DNA of 64,000 bases from Oscillospiraceae bacterium (GTDB lineage: Bacteria; Bacillota; Clostridia; Oscillospirales; Oscillospiraceae): positions 179,825 to 243,824 of the forward strand of contig SVKO01000001.1 of assembly GCA_015068455.1 (NCBI GenBank). The letters are read 5' to 3'. The translations under genes were made by a program, and so were the position numbers. Shown here in pieces: positions 50,946 through 59,967 of the stretch. The notes under the pieces were generated by a model. That model made no database searches. It was given only the letters and a program-made list of their open reading frames with translations, and was not told where the DNA came from. Within the stretch, counting starts at the first letter, position 1, and each line of letters begins with the position of its first letter.

Positions 50946-51029
50946 TCAATCTCTCGCACCGGGGGACAATTCTTCCAACCGGGCGATGATACGCTTTTGC
51001 TCGGCAAAAAGATACAGATAGTCTTTCAT
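50946..51029 (-). pseudogene. hsdS 3'-end remnant A
   Basis: Reads AEQKRIIARLEELSP on the minus strand, the conserved C-terminal tail of one type of HsdS (compare [21 protein letters not shown] in remnant B). One base is lost relative to B, so the last residues are frame-shifted. It lies 25 bases before the start of the 577-residue gene. Confidence 0.75.
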
Positions 51030-51039
51030 GCAGTGACGA

Positions 51040-51501
51040 TCAAAACTCCGCAAAAGGTGATAATTCTGCTATATCATGAATTAGCTGCTCAAACGCTTCT
51101 TGACTCCAGAAACGTGGATGCAAATGGCCATGAACGACCTTGTTCCGACCGTTTTCATCTATAGGATCTTCGTATGCATACTGGAAGTATTTTTTCGTCT
51201 TATCTAATAATGCGATATATTCCGGCTTATCCGCATTTTCTTCCTTTGCCAGTTTTATTAGTCTCATTCCAACCTTGAAATTGTTTTTCTTTCCCCTTCG
51301 GTCAAAGAAAGGGATTCCGTATTCTGACGTAGTTGATCGTATCAGTTCTTCAAGATAAGAATAGGCAAATGGCGTCAGAACAGAATACGATTCCGGGATA
51401 CGTGAATATATGTCCTTGACAACATTCCAATCTGGAGCCCAGTTCCAAAAATGAGCATATTCAAGTATAACATCTATATCGTCAAACACGGACATGCTCA
51501 T
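51040..51501 (-). CDS. Putative HEPN-fold protein
   Basis: 153 residues from ATG 51501 (an ATG six bases later is also possible; AGGA lies upstream of both). It has no membrane segment. Near the C-terminus GRNKVVHGHLHPRFW contains R-x4-H (Arg-Asn-Lys-Val-Val-His), the catalytic signature of HEPN ribonucleases, within a helical protein of HEPN size. The N-terminus VFDDIDVILEYAHFWNWAPDWNVVKDIYSRIP is helical. HEPN proteins are common toxins in defence islands. Its start overlaps the end of hsdS remnant B, so expression may be coupled to it. No antitoxin gene is seen beside it. Confidence 0.72.
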   Translation of the reverse strand: MSMSVFDDIDVILEYAHFWNWAPDWNVVKDIYSRIPESYSVLTPFAYSYLEELIRSTTSEYGIPFFDRRGKKNNFKVGMRLIKLAKEENADKPEYIALLDKTKKYFQYAYEDPIDENGRNKVVHGHLHPRFWSQEAFEQLIHDIAELSPFAEF

Positions 51502-51505
51502 TTCC

Positions 51506-51595
51506 TCATTTCAATTTCTCGCACAGGGGGAGAAGTTCTTCCAGCCTGGCAACGATGCGCCTTTGCTCGGCAAGGGGGAAGAATATGAACAACAT
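51506..51595 (-). pseudogene. hsdS 3'-end remnant B
   Basis: Reads MLFIFFPLAEQRRIVARL then EELLPLCEKLK and a stop: the intact C-terminal tail of an HsdS subunit without the rest of the gene. Its stop is nearly fused to the start of the HEPN-like gene (TGAGGAAATGAGCATG). Confidence 0.85.
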
Positions 51596-51611
51596 TAAAC
51601 ATCTTCGGCTT

Positions 51612-52706
51612 CTATTCCCTAAAGATAAATCTTCTATGATACGCAAGATAATCAATATGCCCGATTTCTATTTTTCTGAGTTTCATATCTTGACTTATTC
51701 CCAGCCTGTCAAATTCATTCTCTGGTATAGCAGGACTAATCATGATTGTTCCATGATTATCAAAGCTGATTAATCCTTGATCAAACAACCGATCAAGGTT
51801 CGGAGTCAACAGGAGTCCATTATATTTACTGACGCTCTCCTGATTCGTGGTGCACTGACTCCAGGGTTTTGTATGAGAGGCTATCAGGATTTCCGTCAGA
51901 TTACAGCCAGTGACGGCGCACTGTTCTTCCCAGTACTCTAAAAGGTTTTTTCGAAATTCTGACTGACGGAGTCTGGTTTTAACAAATCCCTTTCCCTCTC
52001 TTTTCTTGCCATCACTTTCTTTATTCGTTTCCTGCGGGCCGAAAACGTATTCTTTTATTTCTTTATACGCACAAAGCATCCACACGAAAGAATGCCCGTC
52101 AATCAAATCGATATGATCGACATACGTTGAGAAGAAACTGGTAATCGCCTTGATACCATCATTGAAAGATACATAGTTTTCATATGTACAGCTTTTAAAA
52201 CAAGACGTATCCATCCCTAATTTGGAAAACGCTTCCTTGAAAAACCGCGGCCTGCAAGGAAGACAATCCTTTGGATTTTTCAGATAGAACAAGGTTGAAA
52301 TCAGATCATACCACCGGTGTCCCAAGAAAACCACGAGTTCTTCCAGCGTTTCGCTTTCGTTCTCTTTCTTAAATAAATCAAAAAGTACCTGACTGCCTTC
52401 AACCGGACGCTCTTTCAGCATTTTTCTAAAATGATCCTTATTCTGCCATGAGATTAAGTTATTATCTTTTACGTAGATGGCGTCGGCCATACGTTCGGCT
52501 ATTTCTCCGGAACGAATCATTCTCGAGTTCCACGTGTCTGTGCGAAGAACCTCGTTGGCTCGATAATGAACTTTTGGTTTGTAATCTTCAGGTTTAAACA
52601 TGCCATCCCTGAGTGCCGTCGTTGGATTGCCGTATTGTTTTGCTAAAAACTCAAGAACAAGTTCAATAATTTGCTTAACCTTGTTATCATCAAGAAACCC
52701 TATCAT
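51612..52706 (-). CDS. HNH endonuclease domain protein
   Basis: 364 residues, ATG 52706 with AAGGAAAT-like site. The C-terminal ~110 residues form an HNH_2-type nuclease: RQSEFRKNLLEYWEEQCAVTGC, ILIASHTKPWS, NGLLLTPNLDRLFDQGLISF, with the His-His-Asn metal site and the Cys/His pair. The N-terminal ~240 residues are a helical unknown part (MIGFLDDNKVKQIIELVLEFLAKQYGNPTTALRDGMF), possibly for target recognition. Such HNH proteins act as restriction nucleases on modified or unmodified DNA. It is AT-rich and lies between two hsdS remnants. Confidence 0.87.
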   Translation of the reverse strand: MIGFLDDNKVKQIIELVLEFLAKQYGNPTTALRDGMFKPEDYKPKVHYRANEVLRTDTWNSRMIRSGEIAERMADAIYVKDNNLISWQNKDHFRKMLKERPVEGSQVLFDLFKKENESETLEELVVFLGHRWYDLISTLFYLKNPKDCLPCRPRFFKEAFSKLGMDTSCFKSCTYENYVSFNDGIKAITSFFSTYVDHIDLIDGHSFVWMLCAYKEIKEYVFGPQETNKESDGKKREGKGFVKTRLRQSEFRKNLLEYWEEQCAVTGCNLTEILIASHTKPWSQCTTNQESVSKYNGLLLTPNLDRLFDQGLISFDNHGTIMISPAIPENEFDRLGISQDMKLRKIEIGHIDYLAYHRRFIFRE

Positions 52707-52767
52707 TTCCTTGCGCCCCTTACAAAATCATACTTATTGTTTCTTGAATATCTTTTCTTACATCGGT

Positions 52768-52980
52768 CTAATTCATTCTCTCGCACAGGGAATGCAGTTC
52801 TTCCAAGCGGGCGACGATGTACACCAGCCCGGCCATATCCAGCGGGCGGGTCCGGCTGATCCCCGCCAGCAACTCGTCCACGTTCGCCCACCCGTGCTCG
52901 TCCAACGTGATCCCGATCACCTCCGGCCGGTGCCGCAGGATCAGGGATAAAAATTTGCTGGTGCTTTTGTTTTTGTTCAT
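52768..52980 (-). pseudogene. Broken kptA fused to hsdS 3'-end remnant C
   Basis: 70 codons from ATG 52980. The first ~50 codons are a close copy of kptA ([20 protein letters not shown], then [18 protein letters not shown] and PLDMAGL); the frame then switches without a break to [18 protein letters not shown], an HsdS-type tail. The catalytic half of KptA is lost. A recombination between a kptA 5' part and an hsdS 3' end explains it. Confidence 0.85.
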
Positions 52981-53041
52981 GGGCTGTTTCCTGTGAAGGC
53001 ATACTGTCCACATACAGGCATTCAAACCTGCATGCAAAGAA

Positions 53042-56000
53042 TTATGCCGCTTCCTTGTATCTCGTATATACGTACTCGTAGATCCGCTGGCGGTATTCGG
53101 AGATGCTGATTTCGTCGTAGCTCTCCGGCAGCTCGGCCCACAGGGTATCGCGGATCAGATTATCCACGGCCGCCTTGGTTTCCTGCTTGTCCGTCCAGTG
53201 GTCGAGCTCGGAAATCTTCGCCTTGATCTTCTGCAGGAGCGTGGAGGCGACCTCCTTGATCTTCTTGATGTCCTTTTTGGAGAGATCGTCCCGGAACAGC
53301 ATATCGTACAGCGACAGCTCCTCGTCGCTGGTGAAGCCCTCGCGGACGTACCGTTGCTCCTCCCGGTCGAGGCTGCCCGCCAGATCCATCAGCTCCATGA
53401 AGGTTTTCTCGATCGTGGCGCGATCCTGCTCGCCGTTGTAATCCTCGATGATCTTCTGATATCGCTCATAATAGTTGATGCGGTTGGGATTGCTGAACAG
53501 CAGATCGTTCAGCTTCTGTTGGATCAGATCCTCCAGATCCTTCAGCACAAGGTTCTTTTTCTTGACTCTGGCGAACTCCCGGCGCAGAAGGTCGAAGTCG
53601 ATGCCGCTGATATCAAACTGGCGGGAGGGCGCGGCGTCCCGCGCCGGCTGCTCGATCTGCACGTATTCGTTGATGATGGCATTGATCTGCACCATCAGAT
53701 CCGTCGTGTTCACGTGCCGCCGCTTCTTCTGAAGCTCGGAATAGATGGCGGCGACGGCCTCATATTCTTTTCTGGTCGCGCCGGTGACGTCGGCGCGGTC
53801 CATGTATTTCATCAGCCGGTTCAGCTCGGAGGCATAGGTCGAAAACGCCTTTTTCTCCTCCAGCGTACCGCAGACGGCGTTGGCTGCGGTCTGCAGCAGG
53901 GCCAGCTTCGCGAAATCCCTGGCGTCGATCAGATCCTGCAGTTCAAAGTCTCGCGCCCGGAGGAAGGCTTTCGCCTTCTCGATGGTCTCCAGGATCCTTG
54001 CGATCAGCTCGTCCTTGTCCACGGTGGGATCGGTGCTGCCCTGGCCGCCGACGTTTGCGGTATAATCGGCCAGCGCCTTTCTCAGCGCCTTTACGATTCC
54101 GATGTAGTCCACGATCAGGCCATTGCTCTTGCCCTCGGCCACGCGGTTGGCACGGGCGATGGTCTGCATAAGGGTATGGGCCTTCAGCGGCTTGTCCAGG
54201 TACAGGCAGGACAGGCACTTCACGTCGAAGCCCGTCAGCCACATAGCGCACACGAACACGACGCGCAGCGGATTCTTTGCGTCCTTGAATTCCTTGTCCA
54301 GCTCCCGCTTTTCCATCTTGGTCCGATGATATTTGATGTCCAGCCCCCATTTCTGGAAGGTCTGGATCTCGTTCTGCTCCTGGCTGATGACGACGGCCAT
54401 CTCCGTCTCGCGCATCCAGGCGAGCTTGCGTTCCAGCTCCTGGGCCTCCTGCTGGGTGGCCGTTTTGCGTCTGGCCTCCAGGGCCTTGATCTCCTCGGCC
54501 CAGTATTCCTGCACGAAGTTGTACATGCGGACGCAGGTGACCTTGTTGAGGCAGACGAACATCGCCTTGCCGCTGGTCCACAGATCGGAATAGTGCCCCG
54601 CAAAGTCCCGGGCGATGGAGCGCAGGCGCGGCTCCGCCGTCAGCAGATGGATCTCCTTCGCAAATTCCGCCTCCAGCTTGTCCTGCTGATCCACGTCGAT
54701 GTCGGCATTTTCGATGGCGTCCAGGATGCGGTCGGTGATCTCCGGGTTGTGCAGATCCAGGATCTTCTCGCCCCGGTTCTCATAGTAGAGCGGCACGGTG
54801 GCGCCGTCCTCCACGGCACGCTTGAAATCGTAGATGGAGATATAGCCGCCGAAGGTGCGGGCGGTGATGTTGTCGCTGGAGAGCAGCGGCGTTCCGGTAA
54901 AGCCGATACGGGAAGCCGTCGGGAGCAGCTTCATCATGTTCTCGGCAAAGATGCCGTACTGGCTGCGGTGGGCCTCGTCGGACATGATGATGATATCGTG
55001 GTCGGGATAGATCGGCGCGGCGTCCGGCTGGTTGAATTTCTGGATCAGAGTGAAGATGAAGCTGGGGTTGCCCTGCAGCTTCCGCACCAGATCCCCGCCG
55101 CTGGAGGCGATGAACTGGGAGGCCTTCGTCTTGCCGAGCAGGCCGCAGTTCTCGAAGGTGTCGCTGATCTGCTTGTTCAGCTCGTCCCGGTCGGTCAGCA
55201 CCACGATGGTGGGCGACCCGGCAAACTTGCGGCGGATCTTCTGGGCCAGGAAGACCATGGAATAGCTCTTGCCGGAGCCCTGGGTGTGCCAGAACACGCC
55301 CAGCTTGCCGTCGTTGAGCTTACGGGCCTCGTAGGCCTTGACGGCCTCGTTGACGCCCAGATACTGGTGGTTCCGGGCGAGGATCTTTGCCGTGTGGCCG
55401 CCGGAGTGGTCGAAGAGAATGAAGTTTTCCAGCAGGTCGAGGAAATTCTCCTTTTTGCAGATGCCGCGCAGCATGGTCTCCAGCGCCACGCTGCCCTGCT
55501 CCTTTTCGTCCAGGCGCTTCCATTCGTGGAAGAATTCGTATTTGCTGCCCAGGGTGCCCACCTTGGCCTCGGTGCCGTTGGAGAGCATCAGGAAGGCGTT
55601 GTAGTAGAACAGATGGGGGATCGTGTCCAGATAATCCGTATAGTTGTCAACGTAGGCGTTCTGCACGTCCACGGTGTTTTTCTTCAGCTCCACGAACAGC
55701 AGGGGCAGGCCGTTGACAAAGCCCACGATGTCGGTGCGGCGGCGGTAGAGGTCGCCGTGGATCTTGAGCTCCTTGATGGCGAGGAACTCGTTGTTGCCCG
55801 GATTCTGAAAATCGATCACGCCGGCCTTGCGCGTCTGCGTCCTGCCGTCGGGCAGCTTGACGGTCACGGGGATGCCGTCGCGGATCAGGAAATACTTTTC
55901 CTCGTTGATCTGCAGCAGGGAGGACGTGGACAGCCGTGCCTCCAGGGCGGCCTGGGCCTCGTCCGTCTGAGCCTCGGTGATCCAGGGGTTGAGCCGCCGC

Positions 56001-56179
56001 AGGGCCGCACGAAGGTACCGCACAAGCAGGATCTGCCTGTACGACCGCCGCCCGAAGGTGCCGTCGTCTCCCAGCACCTCCGTATTGTACGCGAACCGCA
56101 CGTCCCAGCCCAGCTCATCCCGGAGCAGATTCCCCGCGCTCTCCTGAACGAGGATGTTTTCAGAATAGTCGTAGCTCAT
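53042..56179 (-). CDS. hsdR: Type I restriction enzyme subunit R
   Basis: 1045 residues. N-terminal nuclease with the site D-x(n)-ELKK in [23 protein letters not shown]; helicase motor with Walker [15 protein letters not shown], motif [15 protein letters not shown], motif [11 protein letters not shown] and motif [16 protein letters not shown]; a C-terminal helical part for binding to the methylase. HsdR cuts and translocates DNA when its site is not methylated. GC-rich like hsdM. It is separated from hsdM/hsdS by four accessory genes. Confidence 0.95.
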   Translation of the reverse strand: MSYDYSENILVQESAGNLLRDELGWDVRFAYNTEVLGDDGTFGRRSYRQILLVRYLRAALRRLNPWITEAQTDEAQAALEARLSTSSLLQINEEKYFLIRDGIPVTVKLPDGRTQTRKAGVIDFQNPGNNEFLAIKELKIHGDLYRRRTDIVGFVNGLPLLFVELKKNTVDVQNAYVDNYTDYLDTIPHLFYYNAFLMLSNGTEAKVGTLGSKYEFFHEWKRLDEKEQGSVALETMLRGICKKENFLDLLENFILFDHSGGHTAKILARNHQYLGVNEAVKAYEARKLNDGKLGVFWHTQGSGKSYSMVFLAQKIRRKFAGSPTIVVLTDRDELNKQISDTFENCGLLGKTKASQFIASSGGDLVRKLQGNPSFIFTLIQKFNQPDAAPIYPDHDIIIMSDEAHRSQYGIFAENMMKLLPTASRIGFTGTPLLSSDNITARTFGGYISIYDFKRAVEDGATVPLYYENRGEKILDLHNPEITDRILDAIENADIDVDQQDKLEAEFAKEIHLLTAEPRLRSIARDFAGHYSDLWTSGKAMFVCLNKVTCVRMYNFVQEYWAEEIKALEARRKTATQQEAQELERKLAWMRETEMAVVISQEQNEIQTFQKWGLDIKYHRTKMEKRELDKEFKDAKNPLRVVFVCAMWLTGFDVKCLSCLYLDKPLKAHTLMQTIARANRVAEGKSNGLIVDYIGIVKALRKALADYTANVGGQGSTDPTVDKDELIARILETIEKAKAFLRARDFELQDLIDARDFAKLALLQTAANAVCGTLEEKKAFSTYASELNRLMKYMDRADVTGATRKEYEAVAAIYSELQKKRRHVNTTDLMVQINAIINEYVQIEQPARDAAPSRQFDISGIDFDLLRREFARVKKKNLVLKDLEDLIQQKLNDLLFSNPNRINYYERYQKIIEDYNGEQDRATIEKTFMELMDLAGSLDREEQRYVREGFTSDEELSLYDMLFRDDLSKKDIKKIKEVASTLLQKIKAKISELDHWTDKQETKAAVDNLIRDTLWAELPESYDEISISEYRQRIYEYVYTRYKEAA

Positions 56180-56207
56180 TTTAGGTTCCCCTATAATTCA
56201 AACTTCA

Positions 56208-57635
56208 TTAGACAATAGTATTTAGATATGTCCAGAAACCCTTCGCGTATTCTTCAAAAGGCGCAAATTCGGTTGGAATATCCAAGCAACGAACATATGT
56301 AGACATTTCTTTGAAAAGGGAATAGTCTAATAACGCAAACCAACCCCAAAACGAATTCTGGTTAATATACGAAATCATTGATTCTGGATCATGGTATAAT
56401 CCTTCGGTTTCTATTATTTCTATCATAGACCGCATCCCCGCAAAAAGCATTTTTAATTTGCTTCGTGGATGCTCGTAAACTGCTTCTTCTTTTATAGATC
56501 TTTCACCATAATATAATTCTATACCGTTATAATGGAGAACCGAGAGCAACAATTCCAAACACATATATATCGGATCAAGAACACCCATCCCAGAAGCGCA
56601 GAAAGAATGAATTAATTGGCATTTATTAACCAATGCAATTTTCCGTCGAATTTCGATTCCATTGAATACAGTTCCAATGAATCTTGAAATGTCATTAGTA
56701 TAATTATAATTCAAAATTAATGGTTCTGCATTAAACATTCTGCGATACTCTTCAAACCGAGAAATAAATAGTTCATACTCTATTGGCTCGCCTTCAGAAA
56801 GAAAAACCTTAAACTCAATAAACTTTGAAAGATACTTGGATACGTCTGCACCCTCGCCGAAAATTTGCCGGACCGTATGCTCCAGCTGCTCAGCATCAAC
56901 TGCAAGAAGCATCTGGGTGTTTCGGAGTCCCTCCATCAGGTGATGCAATCGCTCCAGAACCAGGATGCTGTATTCCGGCAGGCAGCGATCCAGCTCATCA
57001 ACAACGAAAATGAGAGTCCGTTGGACAGACAGCTCCATGAGTACATCACGCAGATCTTTTAGATTCTTTTTAAAACTTATGTATTGGTCAAAAGATTTGT
57101 CATCTGTACTTTCTGTGAGTCCATCGCTAATTGCTTCGACTACTGTATCAGAGTTTAATCCGATGCTGGACGCCGCCAGTTTTACGCCAGTCTTTAAAAG
57201 CGCCTTTCCAACTGATTTAAGGGTATTAATAATACGGTCTTTTACTTCTGTTTCAAACGTGGAAGAGAACGTATCCACTTGCTCAAGAATCACTGAAATC
57301 AGCGCAAGTAGAGGTTCCTCGTAATAGTCATACTCCCAACAGTTATACCGGAAAACAAGATACCGACTGTCAAGGCTGTCCGGAGTTGTAGATACTTTAA
57401 TTAGCTGTTCTTCAAGCCGATCAAGCACAAACGTCTTTCCGATGCCCCATTTCCCATCAAGCGCATAGCAAGCGCTTTTTTCCTGTAACGAGAGCGTCTC
57501 CGCGATTCTCATGATTGTTTGTATTATTTCGTCACGCTTCAACAAGTCTATTGTGGATGTGTCCACTTGTGCGGTCACCGCATCGTTTGCTGTCTCGATT
57601 GTCTCTTCTTGCGTCAAAACTGCCGATTCGGTCAT
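56208..57635 (-). CDS. KAP-family P-loop NTPase
   Basis: 475 residues. Walker A ALDGKWGIGKTFVLDRL, a long KAP insert (residues ~85-210, including KTGVKLAASSIGL), Walker B IFVVDELDRCLPEYSI and LLAVDAEQLEHTVRQIFG, the order of KAP NTPases. Some KAP proteins are membrane-linked defence or exclusion proteins. The insert region VKLAASSIGLNSDTVVEAISDGL could touch a membrane but is not clearly a helix. It follows the small coiled-coil/membrane gene at 57682. AT-rich. Confidence 0.88.
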   Translation of the reverse strand: MTESAVLTQEETIETANDAVTAQVDTSTIDLLKRDEIIQTIMRIAETLSLQEKSACYALDGKWGIGKTFVLDRLEEQLIKVSTTPDSLDSRYLVFRYNCWEYDYYEEPLLALISVILEQVDTFSSTFETEVKDRIINTLKSVGKALLKTGVKLAASSIGLNSDTVVEAISDGLTESTDDKSFDQYISFKKNLKDLRDVLMELSVQRTLIFVVDELDRCLPEYSILVLERLHHLMEGLRNTQMLLAVDAEQLEHTVRQIFGEGADVSKYLSKFIEFKVFLSEGEPIEYELFISRFEEYRRMFNAEPLILNYNYTNDISRFIGTVFNGIEIRRKIALVNKCQLIHSFCASGMGVLDPIYMCLELLLSVLHYNGIELYYGERSIKEEAVYEHPRSKLKMLFAGMRSMIEIIETEGLYHDPESMISYINQNSFWGWFALLDYSLFKEMSTYVRCLDIPTEFAPFEEYAKGFWTYLNTIV

Positions 57636-57681
57636 TTCTTTTCCTCCGTCTTTCTAAAAAAGCGATACCGCTTTCAAATAT

Positions 57682-58260
57682 TCACATCCCTAGTCTCATT
57701 TGAAGAACCAAAGACAATATCATGATTGCAATGTCTGCGCCTTTATCTAAAGCAAAAGAGATAATAGGCTTGACCTTTTCCCATTTCTTCTTGCGGGTGG
57801 TGTTTTCTTTAGATATTTTCTCTAATTCATTTATTTTCTCTATTACTTCGTCGGTCTGTTCTTGACTCAAAGCGGTCATATCTTCGACTTTTTGTCTTGC
57901 CTTGTCAAATGTAATCGAAACATTGACATTTGTGGTGACATTGATCTCTGTTGAAGTTGGCTCTGGTTCGCTAATGGCATTAGCCTGTAGGCAATATGAC
58001 TCCAACTTTGCTTTCATAATCATTAAATTATGTTTTGCTTTTTCTGGTCGTTCCTCTAGTCGCCAATATATCACACTATCTCGATGTGGATGAAGACACT
58101 CAAACCCTGAAAACCAGTTTTGGATACATGCCTGATAGCGTCCGTCTATGGTTCTATGTAACGAAATCCATTCTTGTGCTGATCCATTTTCCACAATTCT
58201 ATCAATCTGTTCAATATCAGCTTTTGCCAGTTCAATATGTTCATTGGGGACACAATTCAT
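57682..58260 (-). CDS. Unknown protein with C-terminal hydrophobic tail
   Basis: 192 residues. N-terminal ~100 residues are soluble and helical, with MNCVPNEHIELAKADIEQIDRIVENG. Then INVTTNVNVSITFDKARQKVEDM and LSQEQTDEVIEKINELEKI form a beta segment and a coiled helix, and IISFALDKGADIAIMILSLVLQMRLGM is a C-terminal hydrophobic tail. The NVTTNVNVSITFDKARQ-to-tail order resembles unnamed proteins of phage-defence loci (AbiTii-like set); the resemblance is from memory. Its stop lies 46 bases before the KAP NTPase gene, so they may be one unit. Confidence 0.72.
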   Translation of the reverse strand: MNCVPNEHIELAKADIEQIDRIVENGSAQEWISLHRTIDGRYQACIQNWFSGFECLHPHRDSVIYWRLEERPEKAKHNLMIMKAKLESYCLQANAISEPEPTSTEINVTTNVNVSITFDKARQKVEDMTALSQEQTDEVIEKINELEKISKENTTRKKKWEKVKPIISFALDKGADIAIMILSLVLQMRLGM

Positions 58261-58264
58261 GGTA

Positions 58265-58297
58265 TTACACCTCTATTTCTTCGGCAGTTAGTTCGAA
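58265..58297 (-). pseudogene. Very short hsdS-tail-like remnant
   Basis: Reads FELTAEEIEV and stop, ending GAAATAGAGGTGTAATACCATG into the next gene. It shares the ending GAAAT-GAGGT-TA with the two hsdS tails at 59162 and 59968. Only about ten codons remain, so this one is weak. Confidence 0.4.
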
Positions 58298-58339
58298 TTA
58301 TGTGGTCTTTCCGTCCAATTATCCTTTAATCTTTTCGTG

Positions 58340-59158
58340 CTATCGTCTATACCACTTTGCATCAAAGTCGTCTCCTGCATAAAGAGAGCTAAAAATAAAT
58401 CTATCTACCTGATCTAACTCAAGCAGAATGTTTAGTGCTTCTTCTGCGGGCACACCCACAATCTCTGCCAATTTCTTAGCTGTAGCCCCTGGGTTCATGC
58501 AAACAGCTTTATATAGCGCAAACTTTTTACTATCATCATTGTGAATCAGAACACTTATAGGGGCAGTCCTCTTGTTTTCCTTCAAAAACTTATCGTGAAA
58601 ACTTTTATTTTCAGTTTCCAGCTTTTTCAGATGCTGTGAGATATCCTCCAGCTCAGAGCTATATAGAAGTAAATGGCGATATTGCCACAGATCAATTTCA
58701 GTATGTTCATCGTATTTCCCATTATAAGATATATCTATTTTCGCCGTCTGACTTGCAATTTCAGAAAAAACTTGCTGACCACCCAGACAAAAGAACACTT
58801 TCTGATGGCTTGAAAGGAACAAACGAGCTTTGGTTATTTCTCTTATACTGTCCTGTTCTTTCTTGTCTTTTATGTTGTTGAGGAATTCATCGTTAATTCT
58901 TATCTGCACATCTGATGCAGCTACAGGTCCAGTATTCTCTACTACAAAACATAGCAAGCCGGAACGAATGATATCAAAGCGTATAGTAACAACCGGTCGG
59001 TTGAGCTCGTTATATTGGGTTATCATTTCCTCAATTTGTCGTTTTGCAGTATCCGTCTGTTCCCTAGCTGCTTTAGCGGATTTTCCGTTGAAAACACAGA
59101 TTATGATTGTAGCAACAACATATACTGCTGTAATAATTACCATCAGCCAATCTGTCAT
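58340..59158 (-). CDS. Membrane-anchored protein, function unknown
   Basis: 272 residues. One N-terminal helix (residues ~4-24, WLMVIITAVYVVATIIICVF) and a short coil (AREQTDTAKRQIEEMITQY) are followed by a beta domain with LNRPVVTIRFDIIRSGLLCFVVENTGPVAASDVQIRI, an Ig-like/DUF pattern common in unnamed defence proteins, and a helical C-terminus that ends in a winged-helix-like stretch (KAVCMNPGATAKKLAEIVGVPAEEALNILLELDQVDRF). A DNA-binding end on a membrane protein is possible. Start ATG 59158, seven bases after the stop of an hsdS remnant. Confidence 0.72.
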   Translation of the reverse strand: MTDWLMVIITAVYVVATIIICVFNGKSAKAAREQTDTAKRQIEEMITQYNELNRPVVTIRFDIIRSGLLCFVVENTGPVAASDVQIRINDEFLNNIKDKKEQDSIREITKARLFLSSHQKVFFCLGGQQVFSEIASQTAKIDISYNGKYDEHTEIDLWQYRHLLLYSSELEDISQHLKKLETENKSFHDKFLKENKRTAPISVLIHNDDSKKFALYKAVCMNPGATAKKLAEIVGVPAEEALNILLELDQVDRFIFSSLYAGDDFDAKWYRR

Positions 59159-59161
59159 TAT

Positions 59162-59280
59162 TTACACCTCGATTTCTCCGCTCATGAGTTTGGGCAACAG
59201 GCGGTCTCGGACTTCTGCGGCAATAGTGCATTGATCCTGTAACGATTCTATTTTTCTATGGTAAGACGAGAAATCGTGAT
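59162..59280 (-). pseudogene. hsdS 3'-end remnant D
   Basis: Reads HDFSSYHRKIESLQDQC then TIAAEVRDRLLPKLMSGEIEV and a stop. The end RDRLLPKLMSGEIEV is identical to the end of the intact hsdS gene (59968), while the part before differs, so it is not a simple copy of it. It lies directly before the 58340 gene. Confidence 0.87.
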
Positions 59281-59329
59281 TAAACCTTATTAGTATAACT
59301 ATTATTGGAAAAAGGGAATATTGTTACAA

Positions 59330-59965
59330 CTATTGTTGATTTAATGAATTCTCCTCTTTCACTTCTCGTATGTATTCTTCAATTACAAAGTAGTCTTCTT
59401 TCGATTTCATAAGCGTCCATTGTGAAAGTACCTTTTCTTCTTCTGCATCACTAATATATGGAGATATCTGAGTAAAATCGATTTGAAAACTATGCCATAA
59501 TTTTGTTGGATAATATATATAAAAAAAGCATATGCAAAAAATAATAATCGAAAAAAATGTTCCACTAATAGAATAAGAAATCATCTTTTTTGTTTTATGG
59601 TTTTTTACTGATTTGCCTTTTTTGGCGGTTATTTCTGTCTGCATTTGGCTGTTTTCTTTATTTTTATCTGAATTAACTGCATTACGTTTAATTAGATAAT
59701 AGATGAAAGGAAGAGTAAATGTTGAAATTGAAATTCCTAATAGCGAACTAATAACTATAAGAAAAACGTTTCCTGAAATAGCGACTGAGCTTTGGTCAGC
59801 AGCCATACGATAAATAGAATTTACAACAGAAGAAATAATAGACTCTCCGGCACTAGGCATAATTGTCGCAGCTATACCTAACAGCTTTATAAGTACTGTC
59901 ACAATTAATGAAGACACAATGCCGATTAAGATTGCGGTTTTATTCTCTTTAAAAAAATTCTTCAT
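59330..59965 (-). CDS. Small membrane protein, function unknown
   Basis: 211 residues. Three to four hydrophobic segments (residues ~12-33, ~60-85 and ~130-152) with a charged linker (KENSQMQTEITAKKGKSVKNHKTKKM). No family known to me. The start ATG 59965 overlaps the region just after the hsdS stop (ATAGAGATGAAG), so it is translationally coupled to hsdS. AT-rich compared with hsdM. Confidence 0.68.
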   Translation of the reverse strand: MKNFFKENKTAILIGIVSSLIVTVLIKLLGIAATIMPSAGESIISSVVNSIYRMAADQSSVAISGNVFLIVISSLLGISISTFTLPFIYYLIKRNAVNSDKNKENSQMQTEITAKKGKSVKNHKTKKMISYSISGTFFSIIIFCICFFYIYYPTKLWHSFQIDFTQISPYISDAEEEKVLSQWTLMKSKEDYFVIEEYIREVKEENSLNQQ

Positions 59966-59967
59966 CT

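Noticed and set aside
53198..56218. A ~1000-codon open frame on the plus strand
   Set aside because: It is antisense to hsdR, whose helicase and nuclease motifs are certain.
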